Source: Desulfovibrio desulfuricans DSM 642 (GTDB taxonomy: Bacteria; Desulfobacterota; Desulfovibrionia; Desulfovibrionales; Desulfovibrionaceae). From it: 60,596 nucleotides of DNA. Each line of letters starts with the position of its first letter. The first letter of the stretch is position 1. The translations under genes were made by a program, and so were the position numbers. Of this stretch, positions 26,336 to 36,670 are shown piece by piece. The notes under the pieces are model-generated. The model was not told where the DNA came from. It saw only the letters and a list, made by a program, of their open reading frames with translations, and searched no databases. Location of the stretch: assembly GCF_000420465.1 (NCBI RefSeq), contig NZ_ATUZ01000003.1, positions 1 to 60,596 of the forward strand. The letters are read 5' to 3'.

Positions 26336-26686
26336 ATCCCCAGTCCCTCCCCTGAATTTAGTAAAATGCACAAAAAATAGATATTGAATTATTCTCTATA
26401 ATTAATTTTAAGCATGGCACAAAAATAGCAAGTTATAAAGTAATTTTTTATTCGTTAGCCATACATTTCCAATATCATCTTTTTACAACAAACTTGCACC
26501 TCGTTAACATGCACATAACATACCTATTTTATTATAAAAAATTGTAAGATATTGACGTGACATACATAGCACGGAAAAAGAATTGCTTTTCTTCAACTTA
26601 ATTGGTTTGTTCGGCTCCTTTATATAATTGGCAAGGTGTGAGTCATAAGGGTGGCGTGAATTATTATTGGGATTGTGTAGGACAAG
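26336..26686. other. AT-rich gap between the PHP-AAA gene and tRNA-Arg
   Basis: About 350 bases of very AT-rich sequence upstream of the PHP-AAA gene. It should contain that gene's promoter, but I cannot single out one box with confidence. No integrase remnant and no gene are visible. Confidence 0.4.
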
Positions 26687-26723
26687 AAAAAAGGGCCACA
26701 CGGAAATTCCGTGTGGCCCTTTT
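26687..26723 (-). terminator. Intrinsic terminator of tRNA-Arg
   Basis: An 11-bp perfect inverted repeat (GGGCCACACGG 26693-26703 with CCGTGTGGCCC 26709-26719) with a 5-base loop. On the minus strand it is followed by TTTTTT (26692-26687). It lies 8 bases past the tRNA 3' end. Confidence 0.9.
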
Positions 26724-26731
26724 AAAATGGC

Positions 26732-26808
26732 TGGTGCGCCCGACAGGAATCGAACCTGTGGCCTACAACTTAGGAGGTTGTCGCTCTATCCAACTGAGCT
26801 ACGAGCGC
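26732..26808 (-). tRNA. tRNA-Arg (anticodon CCT)
   Basis: A 77-nt cloverleaf with encoded CCA. The acceptor stem GCGCTCG pairs with CGGGCGC (one G-U), the D arm is GCTC...GAGC, the anticodon stem is ACAAC/GTTGT with loop CTCCTAA giving anticodon CCT, and the T arm is ACAGG-TTCGATT-CCTGT. It reads AGG arginine codons. Its 3' end faces the AT-rich PHP-AAA insert, a usual geometry for tRNA-targeted islands. Confidence 0.97.
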
Positions 26809-26886
26809 AATCCGAATTTTGTAGTAATTCTTTAGGGTCATGTCAAGCTGGGCATGACGCAGATGTTCTTACACCCAACTCCCCCG

Positions 26887-27580
26887 CTAGTTGCCGCCCC
26901 AAATGAGCAGGGCCAGTGCGCCCAGCGTGCCCACAAGCACGGCGTAGGCCTGCCGTGTGCGCAGCGACAGCACCGCCCCAAGCAGGGCCGCCACATACAG
27001 GGCCGACCACGTCACCGCCCGCAGGGCCGGTATGGCGTGATGCCCCGACAGCACCGCCAGCAGCATATAAATCAACCCAAAGCACGCAATATACAGCGCC
27101 GCCTGCCACAAGGCGCGGCACAGCCCGGCCCGCAGAATAACGCGCCCCGGCGATGCTCCCCCGCTGCCGCTCCCCCACGCCGCCACGGCGTCCACCATCG
27201 GGTTCAGGCTGATGCGCTGACGCAGTTCACACCAGCTTGCCGTGTAGGCCGCCATCATGGACAATATGAGCGGCAACAGCGCCATACCGGGCTGATCCAG
27301 CCCAAACTGTCTGCACAGGGGAAACACCAGCAGAAAGCTCAGGCTGCCATACGGCGGCACCACGCTGCCAAGTTCCAGCGCGTCAAGCCAGAGCAGTTCG
27401 ATAATTATGCCAAGGGGGAGAGCCAGCGACCAGTCGCCGGTAAAAAAGCCCGCGAACAGGGCCAGACAGATGGGGCGGTCTACAAGGCCAACGATGCAGG
27501 TTGAACGCGCAGCGCCAGCCAGGGCAAAAAAAAAGCGTAGGGAGCCCCAGCAGCGAATAAATCAGAAAAGTTGATCATTG
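26887..27580 (-). pseudogene. Mannose-family PTS IIC component, frameshifted at a run of nine T
   Basis: The membrane permease subunit of a mannose-type PTS. Translation from ATG 27580 gives MINFSDLFAAGAPYAFF and then leaves frame, stopping at TAG about 95 bases in. Shifting frame at the T9 run (27527-27535, A on the plus strand) restores FFFALAGAARS...VGLVDRPICLALFAGFF and an uninterrupted permease-like sequence with several membrane segments to 26887. One extra T would repair it. It could be a true pseudogene, a phase-variable or slippage-decoded gene, or a sequencing error. The start overlaps the IIB stop by 19 bases, as in intact operons. No IID gene follows. Confidence 0.8.
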
Positions 27581-28020
27581 GGGCCTCGAACTGTCTCTGT
27601 GGGAACGCAGCGAAAATCAAGCTGCACAAGATGATCCTGTATAACGTGCAGGTCTTCCCTGTCCTGTGCGGAAAGGGCCACATGGGGCAGCACCTGTAGC
27701 TTGTCCGGCGCGTAGTGCAGGTTGCCCATGTTCAGCACCAGCATGAGGATGCCCGCATCACAGGCGCGCCGCGCATCCTGACAATTGGCAAACAGCACAA
27801 AACAGTCATCGCCGCATGAATTGAGCGTGGCCGCCAGTTCCTTTACGCTGATGAAGTGAGTCATCACGCGCTGCGGCACTGCCAGTTCAATTATCTGCTG
27901 CCGCATTATGTCGTTCGCAAGTTCGTCGTTGGCTACCACCAGGTGTCGCGCCCCTGTGTAGGGTAACCAGGCTTCGATGACCTGGCCGTGAACCAGGCGA
28001 TTGTCCACGCGAAACCACAT
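27562..28020 (-). CDS. Mannose-family PTS IIB component
   Basis: 152 residues. The phosphorylated histidine is in RVDNRLVHGQVIEAW near the N-terminus, the hallmark of mannose/sorbose-type IIB. The rest follows the family (FISVKELAATLNS, LVLNMGNLHY). The start at 28020 is one base after the IIA stop; the longer open frame into IIA is rejected. With IIC broken and IID absent, it is more likely part of a regulatory PTS than of a working transporter. Confidence 0.88.
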   Translation of the reverse strand: MWFRVDNRLVHGQVIEAWLPYTGARHLVVANDELANDIMRQQIIELAVPQRVMTHFISVKELAATLNSCGDDCFVLFANCQDARRACDAGILMLVLNMGNLHYAPDKLQVLPHVALSAQDREDLHVIQDHLVQLDFRCVPTETVRGPNDQLF

Positions 28021-28021
28021 A

Positions 28022-28465
28022 CTAGCTATCGGCTTTGTCACGGGCTTTGTTGCGCAGCATGCTGCCCGCAACCACAATGCCTTTTGCGCCTGCCTCGCCA
28101 GCGATGCGGGCCACTTCTTCAAGCTCCTTGTCGCGCGAGGTAAACACCTTGAGCAGCATGGGCAGGTTCACGCCGGTAACAACCTCAACTTTATGGGTTG
28201 CCAGCAGCGAAAGCGCAAGATTGGTGGGCGTGCCGCCAAACATATCCGTAAGAATAATGACGCCCGCGCCCTTGTCGAGCCGCTGGGTTGCGTCTGTAAG
28301 GCGGCGAACGGTTTCGGAAACCTCGTGCGCCACGTCAACACTGATGGAGCTGCAATCGCTCTGCTGTCCGAGTATGAATTCGGCGGTGCGCAGCATGGCC
28401 GAACCATAGTCGGCATGCGAAACCAGAATGATTCCAACCTGAGTCTTCTTGTTTTCGTCCGTCAT
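28022..28465 (-). CDS. Mannose-family PTS IIA component
   Basis: 147 residues of the EIIA-Man fold. GIILVSHADYGSAM carries the phospho-accepting histidine and ILTDMFGGTPTNLAL is the second conserved block. GAGG lies 5 bases before the ATG at 28465. It sits between rapZ and IIB in the rpoN neighbourhood, where PTS proteins often signal carbon or nitrogen state and do not import sugar. Confidence 0.9.
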   Translation of the reverse strand: MTDENKKTQVGIILVSHADYGSAMLRTAEFILGQQSDCSSISVDVAHEVSETVRRLTDATQRLDKGAGVIILTDMFGGTPTNLALSLLATHKVEVVTGVNLPMLLKVFTSRDKELEEVARIAGEAGAKGIVVAGSMLRNKARDKADS

Positions 28466-28498
28466 GACAACCTCACGCAACAGAACGTGCCAGCTTTT

Positions 28499-29449
28499 TT
28501 AGCCAAGTTCAAGGTGCCGATGCTCCAGAAAAGCCGGATAATCAGCCTGCCGCAGCGCCTGTAAAATTTCTTCGGCCATTGCCACCGAGCGGTGGCGACC
28601 TCCCGTACAGCCCACGGCCACAGTTATGCGGTAGCGGCCTTCGGCCTCCATGAGCGGCAGCATAAAAAACAGCAGGTCAACCAGCTTGTCGCGGTATTCG
28701 CGGGCATGGGGCGAATTGAACACATAGTCGGCAACGGGTTTGTCCTTGCCGCTCATGGGCCGCAGCTCGTCCACAAAATAAGGGTTTGCCAGAAAGCGCA
28801 GGTCAAAAACCAGATCAGCCTCGCGCGGTACACCGTATTTAAAGCCAAAAGAAATCACGTTGACCCTTATGGCCCGCAGCTTGCCCTTGTTGCCGCTCCA
28901 GCGCTTCTGGATGGCGCGCCGCAGGTCGTGGATGGAAAAACGCGAGGTGTCGATGACAAGATCAGCCATTTCGCGCAGGGGGCGCAGGCTGCTGCGCTCT
29001 GCCAGCAGCGCCGCCTCAAGGCCCATGCCCTCGCGCTCCAGCGGATGCGGGCGGCGGGTCGAGGCATAGCGGCGAATGAGTTCCTGATTGTTGGCCTCAA
29101 GAAAAAGCAGCATGGGGCGGATGTTTTTGCCCGCAAGCATGCTCAGGCAATCGTTGATGTCTTCCACAAAATTGCTCTGGCGCAGATCCATGCCCAGAGC
29201 GATGCCCTTGAAGTGGCTCATGGAGGGGCGCGACATCATGTCCACCATTTCCATGACAAGGCTCACGGGCAGCCCGTCGACCACAAAGTGGCCCATGTCT
29301 TCAAAAACCTTGAGCGCCGTGCTTTTGCCAGCTCCGGAAAGGCCCGTGACAATGCACACCTGCACATCCACGCCGGGAACGGGCGCGTCCGCATCAGGCT
29401 TTGCGTCAAGGGTGGAATCTGTGGGGGGTATCTGCGCGGAATCCTTCAT
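28499..29449 (-). CDS. rapZ: RapZ/YvcJ-family nucleotide-binding protein
   Basis: 316 residues. A P-loop GLSGAGKST follows an N-terminal extension of about 30 residues, then the RapZ-specific blocks [21 protein letters not shown] and the C-terminal [15 protein letters not shown]. In E. coli RapZ is an RNA-binding adaptor for RNase E that tunes glucosamine-6-phosphate synthase; in other phyla the role is less clear. The start at 29449 has GAGG upstream. It is part of rpoN-hpf-rapZ-PTS. The 186 bases between it and hpf contain no ptsN gene, which many related clusters have there. Confidence 0.93.
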   Translation of the reverse strand: MKDSAQIPPTDSTLDAKPDADAPVPGVDVQVCIVTGLSGAGKSTALKVFEDMGHFVVDGLPVSLVMEMVDMMSRPSMSHFKGIALGMDLRQSNFVEDINDCLSMLAGKNIRPMLLFLEANNQELIRRYASTRRPHPLEREGMGLEAALLAERSSLRPLREMADLVIDTSRFSIHDLRRAIQKRWSGNKGKLRAIRVNVISFGFKYGVPREADLVFDLRFLANPYFVDELRPMSGKDKPVADYVFNSPHAREYRDKLVDLLFFMLPLMEAEGRYRITVAVGCTGGRHRSVAMAEEILQALRQADYPAFLEHRHLELG

Positions 29450-29635
29450 GACATTCGCCTCTTCGGGGTCAGATCGCCGTTTGCAGCCGGGGGTGTGCGC
29501 CACAGGCTTCTGACGGACGTTGCCAAATCCGCGCCGCGCTCAAGCCCGTGTAAAGGCCATTGCGCGGCAACCGGCAGGGGGATGCGCCTGAAACGGGGGC
29601 GAGCCGTTGCCAGCCCGCCCCCTCATTATGAACGC

Positions 29636-30175
29636 TTACAACACTGGGTCAATGAGGGCGTAGCCGCTCACCTTGGTGCGGTATACCACATTGATGCGGT
29701 TGTTTTCTGCATTAAAGAACACCAGAAACTCGCTGCCGATGGAATCAAGCTGCATGAGCGCTTCATCCAGATGCAGGGGCTTGGTGGCGAGGCGGTCGGT
29801 GCCGTCAACGGGCTGCTGCACGTCGGCTTCGGCATCGAGGTTGTAGGTAAACACGTCCACATCCGTATTGCGGGCGTGCCGCCGCTGGGCCTTTACGCGG
29901 GCCACCTGGCGCTTGATCTGCGATTCGACCTTGTCTGTCACAAGGTCAATGGCGGCATACATATCCGAGGTCTGTTCCGTGGCATTGATGTGCAGGCCTT
30001 CGCCCGTAACGGTCACTTCGCAGCGATGACGGAACTTGTCGACTGTCAGCACAACGGCAACTTCAAGGCCAGAGGCCTTGCCAAAAAACCGTCCCAGCTT
30101 TTCCATGCGGCGACGGGCATACTTTTTCAGATGTTCGGAGGCTTCAAAATTCTTGAAAGCAAATGAGATGTTCAT
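29636..30175 (-). CDS. hpf: Ribosome hibernation promoting factor, long form
   Basis: 179 residues. The N-terminal RaiA/HPF domain (MNISFAFKNFEASEHLKKYA... to about 100) binds the 30S subunit, and the C-terminal 55-residue domain (DEALMQLDSIGSEFLVFFNAEN) drives dimerisation to 100S ribosomes. Presence of both marks the long form. It follows rpoN by 35 bases, with AGGAGG at about the usual distance before the ATG. Confidence 0.95.
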   Translation of the reverse strand: MNISFAFKNFEASEHLKKYARRRMEKLGRFFGKASGLEVAVVLTVDKFRHRCEVTVTGEGLHINATEQTSDMYAAIDLVTDKVESQIKRQVARVKAQRRHARNTDVDVFTYNLDAEADVQQPVDGTDRLATKPLHLDEALMQLDSIGSEFLVFFNAENNRINVVYRTKVSGYALIDPVL

Positions 30176-30210
30176 AAGTTCCTCCTAGTATTGAGCCACT
30201 CGACGGGGAA

Positions 30211-31635
30211 TCAGAAATGCTCCTTGCGCCTTGACGAAGATGGAATATCAAGCGCCGTGCGGTATTTTGCCACCGTGCGCCGCGCAATATTGACCTTGAG
30301 ACGCTCCTTGAGCATTTCGCCGATACGCTCATCGCTGAGGGGGGATCGGGTATCTTCCTCAGAGATGAATTTCTTGATCAGAGCCTTGACGCTTTCTGAG
30401 CCTACCTGACTTCCGTCATCGAGTTCAAGGCCGCTGTTAAAGAAAAACTTCAATTCAAAGATGCCGTGGGGCGTTGCCACATACTTGTTGGTGGTAATGC
30501 GGCTCACCGTTGATTCGTGCATGCTGATGTCGTCTGCAATGTCTTTGAGAATGAGCGGCGCAAGTTTGGTCACGCCGTCTTCAAAAAATGGCTGCTGATG
30601 GCGCACAATGCTTTCCATAACCTTGTAAAGCGTGCGCTGGCGCTGGTACAGACTCTTGATAAGCCACGAGGCGGAGCGGATCTTTTCGGAGCAGTAGTCC
30701 TTTTCCTTCTCCGAGCCGCCAATGTTCATCTGGCTCATGGCCGAAAGCTGCAACTGGGGCAGGCCGTCATCGTTGAGCAGGATCACAAATTCGTTGCCCA
30801 TCTTGTACACAAATACATCGGGGCTTACGTAGGTTGGCTCACCGCCGCCAAAACTTGCACCAGGCAATGGGTCAAGGCTCTGGATGATATCCAGATACTC
30901 CTTGAGCTCTTCCATATCGAGCTTGAACTTGCGCAGCAGGGGCTTGTAGCGCTTGGCCTCGAGGTCTTCGAGGTGCGATTCCACCAGCTCCACGAGGATG
31001 GGGTCGCGGGCGTAATTGAGGTTCTTGATCTGCACCATCAGGCATTCGCGCGCGTCACGCGCAGCAACGCCGATGGGGTCAAAAAGCTGCACCCTTTCAA
31101 GCACAGGCAGCACGGCCTCGGGCGCGACCTCGGCCATTTCGGCCACTTCTTCAATGGTGGCTTGCAGATACCCGGCTGAGGAGAGATTGCCGATAATGAC
31201 CTCGCCAATGGCCTTCTGCTCTTCTGTCAGCGAAGAAAGGCGCAACTGCCAGAACAGATGTCCCTCAAGGGTGGGCTTGGCCGCATAGCGGGCTTCAAGA
31301 GGCGAAATTTCTTCGGCAAGTTCATATTCGCGCGACTGCGAAAGGCGGGGGGTGCTGGCAAACTCACCGAGGTAATCTTCCCAGTCGGCGTCCTTGGCCA
31401 GCTCCCTGTCGTATACTTCCTCCTTGGGCGCTTCGCGGCTTTCCTCGTGCTGCTCTTGAGAGGGATCGTCAGTAAGTGAAGATTCTTCGAGAAAGGGGTT
31501 TTCAAGCAGTTCCTGCTGCACAGTTTCCAGAAGTTCCACGCGTGAGAGTTGCAACAGCTTGATTGCCTGCTGCAATTGCGGGGTCATTACCAGTTGCTGT
31601 GACAGCTTGAGTTGCTGCCGTAGTTCCAGTGCCAT
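30211..31635 (-). CDS. rpoN: RNA polymerase sigma-54 factor RpoN
   Basis: 474 residues. It has the glutamine-rich N-terminal activator-interacting region (MALELRQQLKLSQQLVMTPQLQQAIKLLQ, region I), an acidic region II, the core-binding domain, and at the C-terminus the RpoN box ARRTVAKYR that reads the -24 element. It is complete. It heads the rpoN-hpf-rapZ-PTS run. A sigma-54-type promoter sequence lies just upstream, suggesting autoregulation. Confidence 0.97.
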   Translation of the reverse strand: MALELRQQLKLSQQLVMTPQLQQAIKLLQLSRVELLETVQQELLENPFLEESSLTDDPSQEQHEESREAPKEEVYDRELAKDADWEDYLGEFASTPRLSQSREYELAEEISPLEARYAAKPTLEGHLFWQLRLSSLTEEQKAIGEVIIGNLSSAGYLQATIEEVAEMAEVAPEAVLPVLERVQLFDPIGVAARDARECLMVQIKNLNYARDPILVELVESHLEDLEAKRYKPLLRKFKLDMEELKEYLDIIQSLDPLPGASFGGGEPTYVSPDVFVYKMGNEFVILLNDDGLPQLQLSAMSQMNIGGSEKEKDYCSEKIRSASWLIKSLYQRQRTLYKVMESIVRHQQPFFEDGVTKLAPLILKDIADDISMHESTVSRITTNKYVATPHGIFELKFFFNSGLELDDGSQVGSESVKALIKKFISEEDTRSPLSDERIGEMLKERLKVNIARRTVAKYRTALDIPSSSRRKEHF

Positions 31636-31683
31636 GTGTGCTCTTTTGCCTTAACTAGCCATAGGACTATAGAATTATCTGTT

Positions 31684-31699
31684 TACAAGTACTGTGCCA
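31684..31699 (-). promoter_or_regulatory. Sigma-54-type promoter upstream of rpoN
   Basis: Read on the minus strand: TGGCAC, five bases (AGTAC), TTGTA. The -24 half is a perfect match to TGGCAC-N5-TTGCA and the GG to -12 spacing is exact; the -12 half has T for the usual C. It would start transcription about 35 bases before the rpoN ATG. No activator site was identified. Confidence 0.55.
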
Positions 31700-31833
31700 C
31701 ATCTGCAAAAATTATGCAATAGCTAACAGTTGCAAGATCAGGTTCACGGCATCCCCAGCCAGCGGCAAGGGCTGCCAGCGCCAAAAAACCTGATTTGCCG
31801 CAGTTTTTGCGCCGTTGAAATAATCTGCGCACA

Positions 31834-31860
31834 AAAAAAGGGGAAGGCAATGCCCTCCCC
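31834..31860 (-). terminator. Intrinsic terminator of pyrG
   Basis: On the minus strand a GC-rich stem GGGGAGGGC / GCCTTCCCC (one G-T pair), loop ATT, followed by TTTTTTT. It lies about 70 bases downstream of the pyrG stop. The remaining 200 bases up to rpoN hold only the promoter noted above. Confidence 0.88.
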
Positions 31861-31930
31861 TTGTTGCGCGATTTTGCGATACCCAAGCTTGGTGAAAATC
31901 AACAAGCCTCGCTGCGTTAACGCCGCGAAA

Positions 31931-33622
<1,692 letters not shown>

Positions 33623-33848
33623 TTAACCCAAATTGAATTTTTTGGCTAGCATTGACTAAGTAAAACAAGCTAAGTAATGTGTTATTCCCTTTTCAGCGTG
33701 CGTGCCCACCACAAGCGGCCCGCGCGCCGGTCACCTGTTGTGCCCGGCGCGGGTCAGCCAAGGTTCCCAAGGCAAAAGCACGTCCGGCCCACGCCTTAGG
33801 GCATGGCCGGAATTATCCGCGTTGCAAAGCCAAGGAGGCTTCCCCCGC

Positions 33849-34658
33849 ATGGGTACGGTCAACACACTGGTCATCACCGGCTACGGTACAAATTCGCACA
33901 TGGAAACAGCCCACACGGCCCGTCTGGCCGGTGCCGACAAGGCCGATGTGGTGCATTTTTCCGATCTGGTGGCGGCCAAGGTTCGCCTTGCCGACTATCA
34001 CTTTTTGGTTTTCCCCGGCGGGTTTCTGGATGGCGACGATCTCGGCGCGGCCCAGGCTGCGGCCATGCGCTGGCGTTACCTCAAGGATGACGCGGGCACG
34101 GCCCTGTTGCAGAGCTTGCGCGAGTTTTTGGATGAGGGCAAGCTGATTCTGGGCATCTGCAACGGTTTTCAGCTGCTGGTCAAGCTGGGCGTGCTGCCTG
34201 CCCTTGGCGGTCAGCGCTTTGAGCGCCAGGTTTCGCTGGGCAACAACGATTCCGCCAGGTTTGAAGACCGCTGGGTGCATCTGCTGCCCAATGCGGCAAG
34301 CCCCTGCGTGTTCACCAAAAATCTGCCCCTGCTCTCCATGCCCGTGCGCCACGGCGAAGGCAAGCTCGTTGCCCGCGATGCGGACTGCCTGCGCTGCCTG
34401 GAGGAAGAAAACCTCATCGCCCTGCAATACGCAGACCCCGCAACGGGCAAGCCTACACAGGAATATCCGCTCAACCCCAATGGCTCCACCCTTGCCATTG
34501 CGGGCCTGACCGACCCCACGGGCCGGGTGCTCGGCCTTATGCCCCACCCCGAGGCCTTCCACCACGTGACCAACCACCCCGGCTGGACGCGCGGCGAGCT
34601 GGATGCCCCCGGTACGCTCATTTTTGTGAATGCCGTGCGCTACCTGCGCGGTCAATAG
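33849..34658 (+). CDS. purQ: Phosphoribosylformylglycinamidine synthase glutaminase subunit (PurQ-type)
   Basis: A class I glutamine amidotransferase of 269 residues. VFPGGFLDGDDLG is the oxyanion/substrate loop of PurQ, GICNGFQLL carries the nucleophile cysteine, and LMPHPEAF holds the catalytic His-Glu. These variants are PurQ-like. It delivers ammonia for the FGAR to FGAM step of purine synthesis; the PurL partner is not in the window. AAGGAGG lies about 10 bases before the ATG. Longer upstream starts have no family similarity. Confidence 0.88.
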   Translation: MGTVNTLVITGYGTNSHMETAHTARLAGADKADVVHFSDLVAAKVRLADYHFLVFPGGFLDGDDLGAAQAAAMRWRYLKDDAGTALLQSLREFLDEGKLILGICNGFQLLVKLGVLPALGGQRFERQVSLGNNDSARFEDRWVHLLPNAASPCVFTKNLPLLSMPVRHGEGKLVARDADCLRCLEEENLIALQYADPATGKPTQEYPLNPNGSTLAIAGLTDPTGRVLGLMPHPEAFHHVTNHPGWTRGELDAPGTLIFVNAVRYLRGQ

Positions 34659-34738
34659 AGAGACAGCTGAGCCTGATGCCGACAAACATTATATAATGCT
34701 CTGCACAGTCCGGCTCACTTTGTCGCCATGATTATTTG

Positions 34739-34765
34739 GGGGAGGCTTTACGAAGCCTCCCCTTT
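34739..34765 (+). terminator. Intrinsic terminator of the purQ-like gene
   Basis: A 10-bp stem GGGGAGGCTT / AAGCCTCCCC with loop TACG, followed by a short TTT. It lies 80 bases past the purQ stop. Confidence 0.75.
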
Positions 34766-34824
34766 CTGTATACATTTTGCGGCATGGCGCGGCCTTGCGG
34801 CAGGCATATCCCGCGCAATGTTTA

Positions 34825-35006
34825 TTGACAAAGCACCCGGGCTTCGATAGTTTTACTGATTCCGAAGAGCTGAACCCCCTTTGGATTTTCCTGCGCGCAC
34901 GCGTCAGACAAGGTGCGAAACAACATTGCCACAACACGTTGCACATTTTTTTACGCCGTATTCAACGAGGCGCTTTCTCTGCACCAGCAAGAAAGTGCCT
35001 TTTTTT
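34825..35006 (+). ncRNA. Candidate small RNA or leader attenuator upstream of the Nif3-like gene
   Basis: A perfect TTGACA (34825-34830) with a 17-base spacer and a weak -10 (TAGTTT 34848-34853) could start transcription near 34860. At 34969-34999 a 10-bp stem (GGCGCTTTCT with AGAAAGTGCC, one G-T) is followed by TTTTTTT. This would release an RNA of about 145 nt. The terminator ends 16 bases before the next ATG, so the unit is either a free-standing small RNA or an attenuated leader. I do not recognise a known RNA family. The whole gap 34659-35022 has no supported protein gene. Confidence 0.45.
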
Positions 35007-35022
35007 ATGGTGGGTGATATCT

Positions 35023-35814
35023 ATGCAACATACTGAAATTATTAAGGCGATAGAAGAAATCGCACCTCTGGCCGCTGCTGCTGGCTGGGATGTTTCGGGC
35101 CAACAGGTGGCGGCGCACAGGCAGGATGTTGCCAAGCTTGCCGTCTGCCTCGACCCAACGCCCGCATCAGTGCGTACAGCGCTGGAAAAGGGCGCGCAAT
35201 TTGTGCTCAGCCATCACCCGCTGCTGCTCAAGGCCGTGCTGCCCCACAGGCTTGACGACTACCACGAGGTGCTGCGCCTGCTGTTTCAGGCCGATGTACC
35301 GCTGTACGCGGCCCATACCTCGCTGGATGTAAACGCTTACGGCCCGGCAGGCTGGCTGGCCCGTGCGCTTGAGCTGCGCAATCTTGCGGTGCTGGAGCCT
35401 GTAGCCCCGGCTGTGGGCGAGGATCTGCCGCTGGGCTTCGGCCTTGCGGGCGATCTGCCAAGGGCCATGACCGTGGCGCAGATTGCAGGCATCATTGCCC
35501 GCAACGCTCCCCTTGCCACAGCCACAGTGAGCGGGCCGGAACCGCAAACAATTACCCGCGTGGCCTACTGCACGGGTTCGGGTTCATCGCTGCTTGGCGC
35601 GGCGCAAGCTGCCGATGCGCAGCTTTTCATAACCGGTGATGTCAAATACCACACGGCGCTTGCCGCGGAAATCTGCCTTCTGGATGTGGGCCACCACAGC
35701 CTTGAGGAAGAAATGATGCTGCGCATGAGCCGGTTGCTGCAACAGCGCCTGCCAGAGACGGAAGTGTTTTTTGTGCCTTCCGCCTCGCCCTTCCGCCCTG
35801 TTGCCCTGTCATGA
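35023..35814 (+). CDS. Nif3/YbgI-like dinuclear metal-centre protein
   Basis: 263 residues, the short form without the central insertion found in 370-residue homologues. Metal-ligand blocks are visible: VLSHHPLLLK near residue 66, the AHTSLDVNAYG segment, and GDVKYHTAL...LLDVGHHSLEEE near the C-terminus. Members are annotated as GTP cyclohydrolase 1 type 2 homologues, but the cellular function is not settled. The ATG at 35023 is the first with similarity. It is followed 19 bases later by the zinc-ribbon gene, a common pairing. Confidence 0.87.
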   Translation: MQHTEIIKAIEEIAPLAAAAGWDVSGQQVAAHRQDVAKLAVCLDPTPASVRTALEKGAQFVLSHHPLLLKAVLPHRLDDYHEVLRLLFQADVPLYAAHTSLDVNAYGPAGWLARALELRNLAVLEPVAPAVGEDLPLGFGLAGDLPRAMTVAQIAGIIARNAPLATATVSGPEPQTITRVAYCTGSGSSLLGAAQAADAQLFITGDVKYHTALAAEICLLDVGHHSLEEEMMLRMSRLLQQRLPETEVFFVPSASPFRPVALS

Positions 35815-35833
35815 TTTTATCAGGAGGACTCTC

Positions 35834-36610
35834 ATGAGCAATGCCGTATATTTTGACCAGATCAAGCAGCTTGTTGAGTTGCAGAAGGTCGATGACGCCA
35901 TCCACGCCGTCAAGCAGGACCTGAGCAACGCCCCGAGCGAGCTTGATTCCCTTGAGCAGCGCTTTGCCGCCATCGAAACCCAGCGCAACTACATTCTGGA
36001 CAAGCTTTCACACCTTCAGGATCAGCAAAAGCGCCTCTCGCTCGAAATTGATGACGACTCCGCGCGCATCAAAAAGAGCAAGAACAAGCTCATGGCAGTT
36101 GGCAATCAGCGTGAATACCACGCCATGATGCGCGAAATGGACAGCATGGAAAAGGTCAACCGTTCCCGTGAAGAAGAAAAAATGACCCTTCTTGAGGAAC
36201 TGCAATACCAGAATGATGCGCTGGCCGAAATCGACCTGACCTACACCGCCATCAAGGCCGAACTTGAAGTCAAGCGCGATGGCCTTGAAGAAAAGCTGCA
36301 AAAGGGCAACGCAGCCCTTGAAGGCCTGAACGGAAAGCGCGCTTCAGCCAGCAAGAATATTCCTCAGCCCGTGTTCATGCGCTATGAATTCATCCGCAGG
36401 CGTCTTGAGCACCCCGTCATTGTTGCCGTGAAAGAAGGCATCTGCTCCGGCTGCCACATTGCCGTGCCGCCGCAGTCTTTCATTGAATTGCAGCGCGGTC
36501 AGCAGATTCTGAGCTGCCCCAACTGCCAGCGCCTTATTTTCTGGTGCGAGCATTTTTCTGTTGAAGATGCCCCGCAGTGCGCCCAGAAGCCGGTGACCAT
36601 TACCGACTAA
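35834..36610 (+). CDS. Coiled-coil zinc-ribbon protein (DUF164 type)
   Basis: 258 residues: a long antiparallel coiled coil (about 10-190, rich in E, K, Q and L heptads) followed by a C4 zinc ribbon with CSGCH and CPNCQ. It has the architecture of the DUF164 family, some members of which bind nucleic acid or secretion substrates; the function here is unknown. AGGAGGA lies 8 bases before the ATG. Confidence 0.88.
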   Translation: MSNAVYFDQIKQLVELQKVDDAIHAVKQDLSNAPSELDSLEQRFAAIETQRNYILDKLSHLQDQQKRLSLEIDDDSARIKKSKNKLMAVGNQREYHAMMREMDSMEKVNRSREEEKMTLLEELQYQNDALAEIDLTYTAIKAELEVKRDGLEEKLQKGNAALEGLNGKRASASKNIPQPVFMRYEFIRRRLEHPVIVAVKEGICSGCHIAVPPQSFIELQRGQQILSCPNCQRLIFWCEHFSVEDAPQCAQKPVTITD

Positions 36611-36670
36611 AAACAATCCTTTCTCCGGCGCGGCATGTTCCGCAGACCGCGCCGGAGAACCAGATCAGCA

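Noticed and set aside
26415..26430. TGGCAC-AAAAA-TAGCA, a sigma-54-like box on the plus strand
   Set aside because: No plus-strand gene lies downstream and the region is very AT-rich, so chance is likely.
23904..26731. Attachment-site repeat of the tRNA-Arg 3' end at the far side of the AT-rich insert
   Set aside because: I looked for the tRNA 3' sequence near 23904-23930 and found none, and no integrase is present. Integration at this tRNA is therefore unproved.
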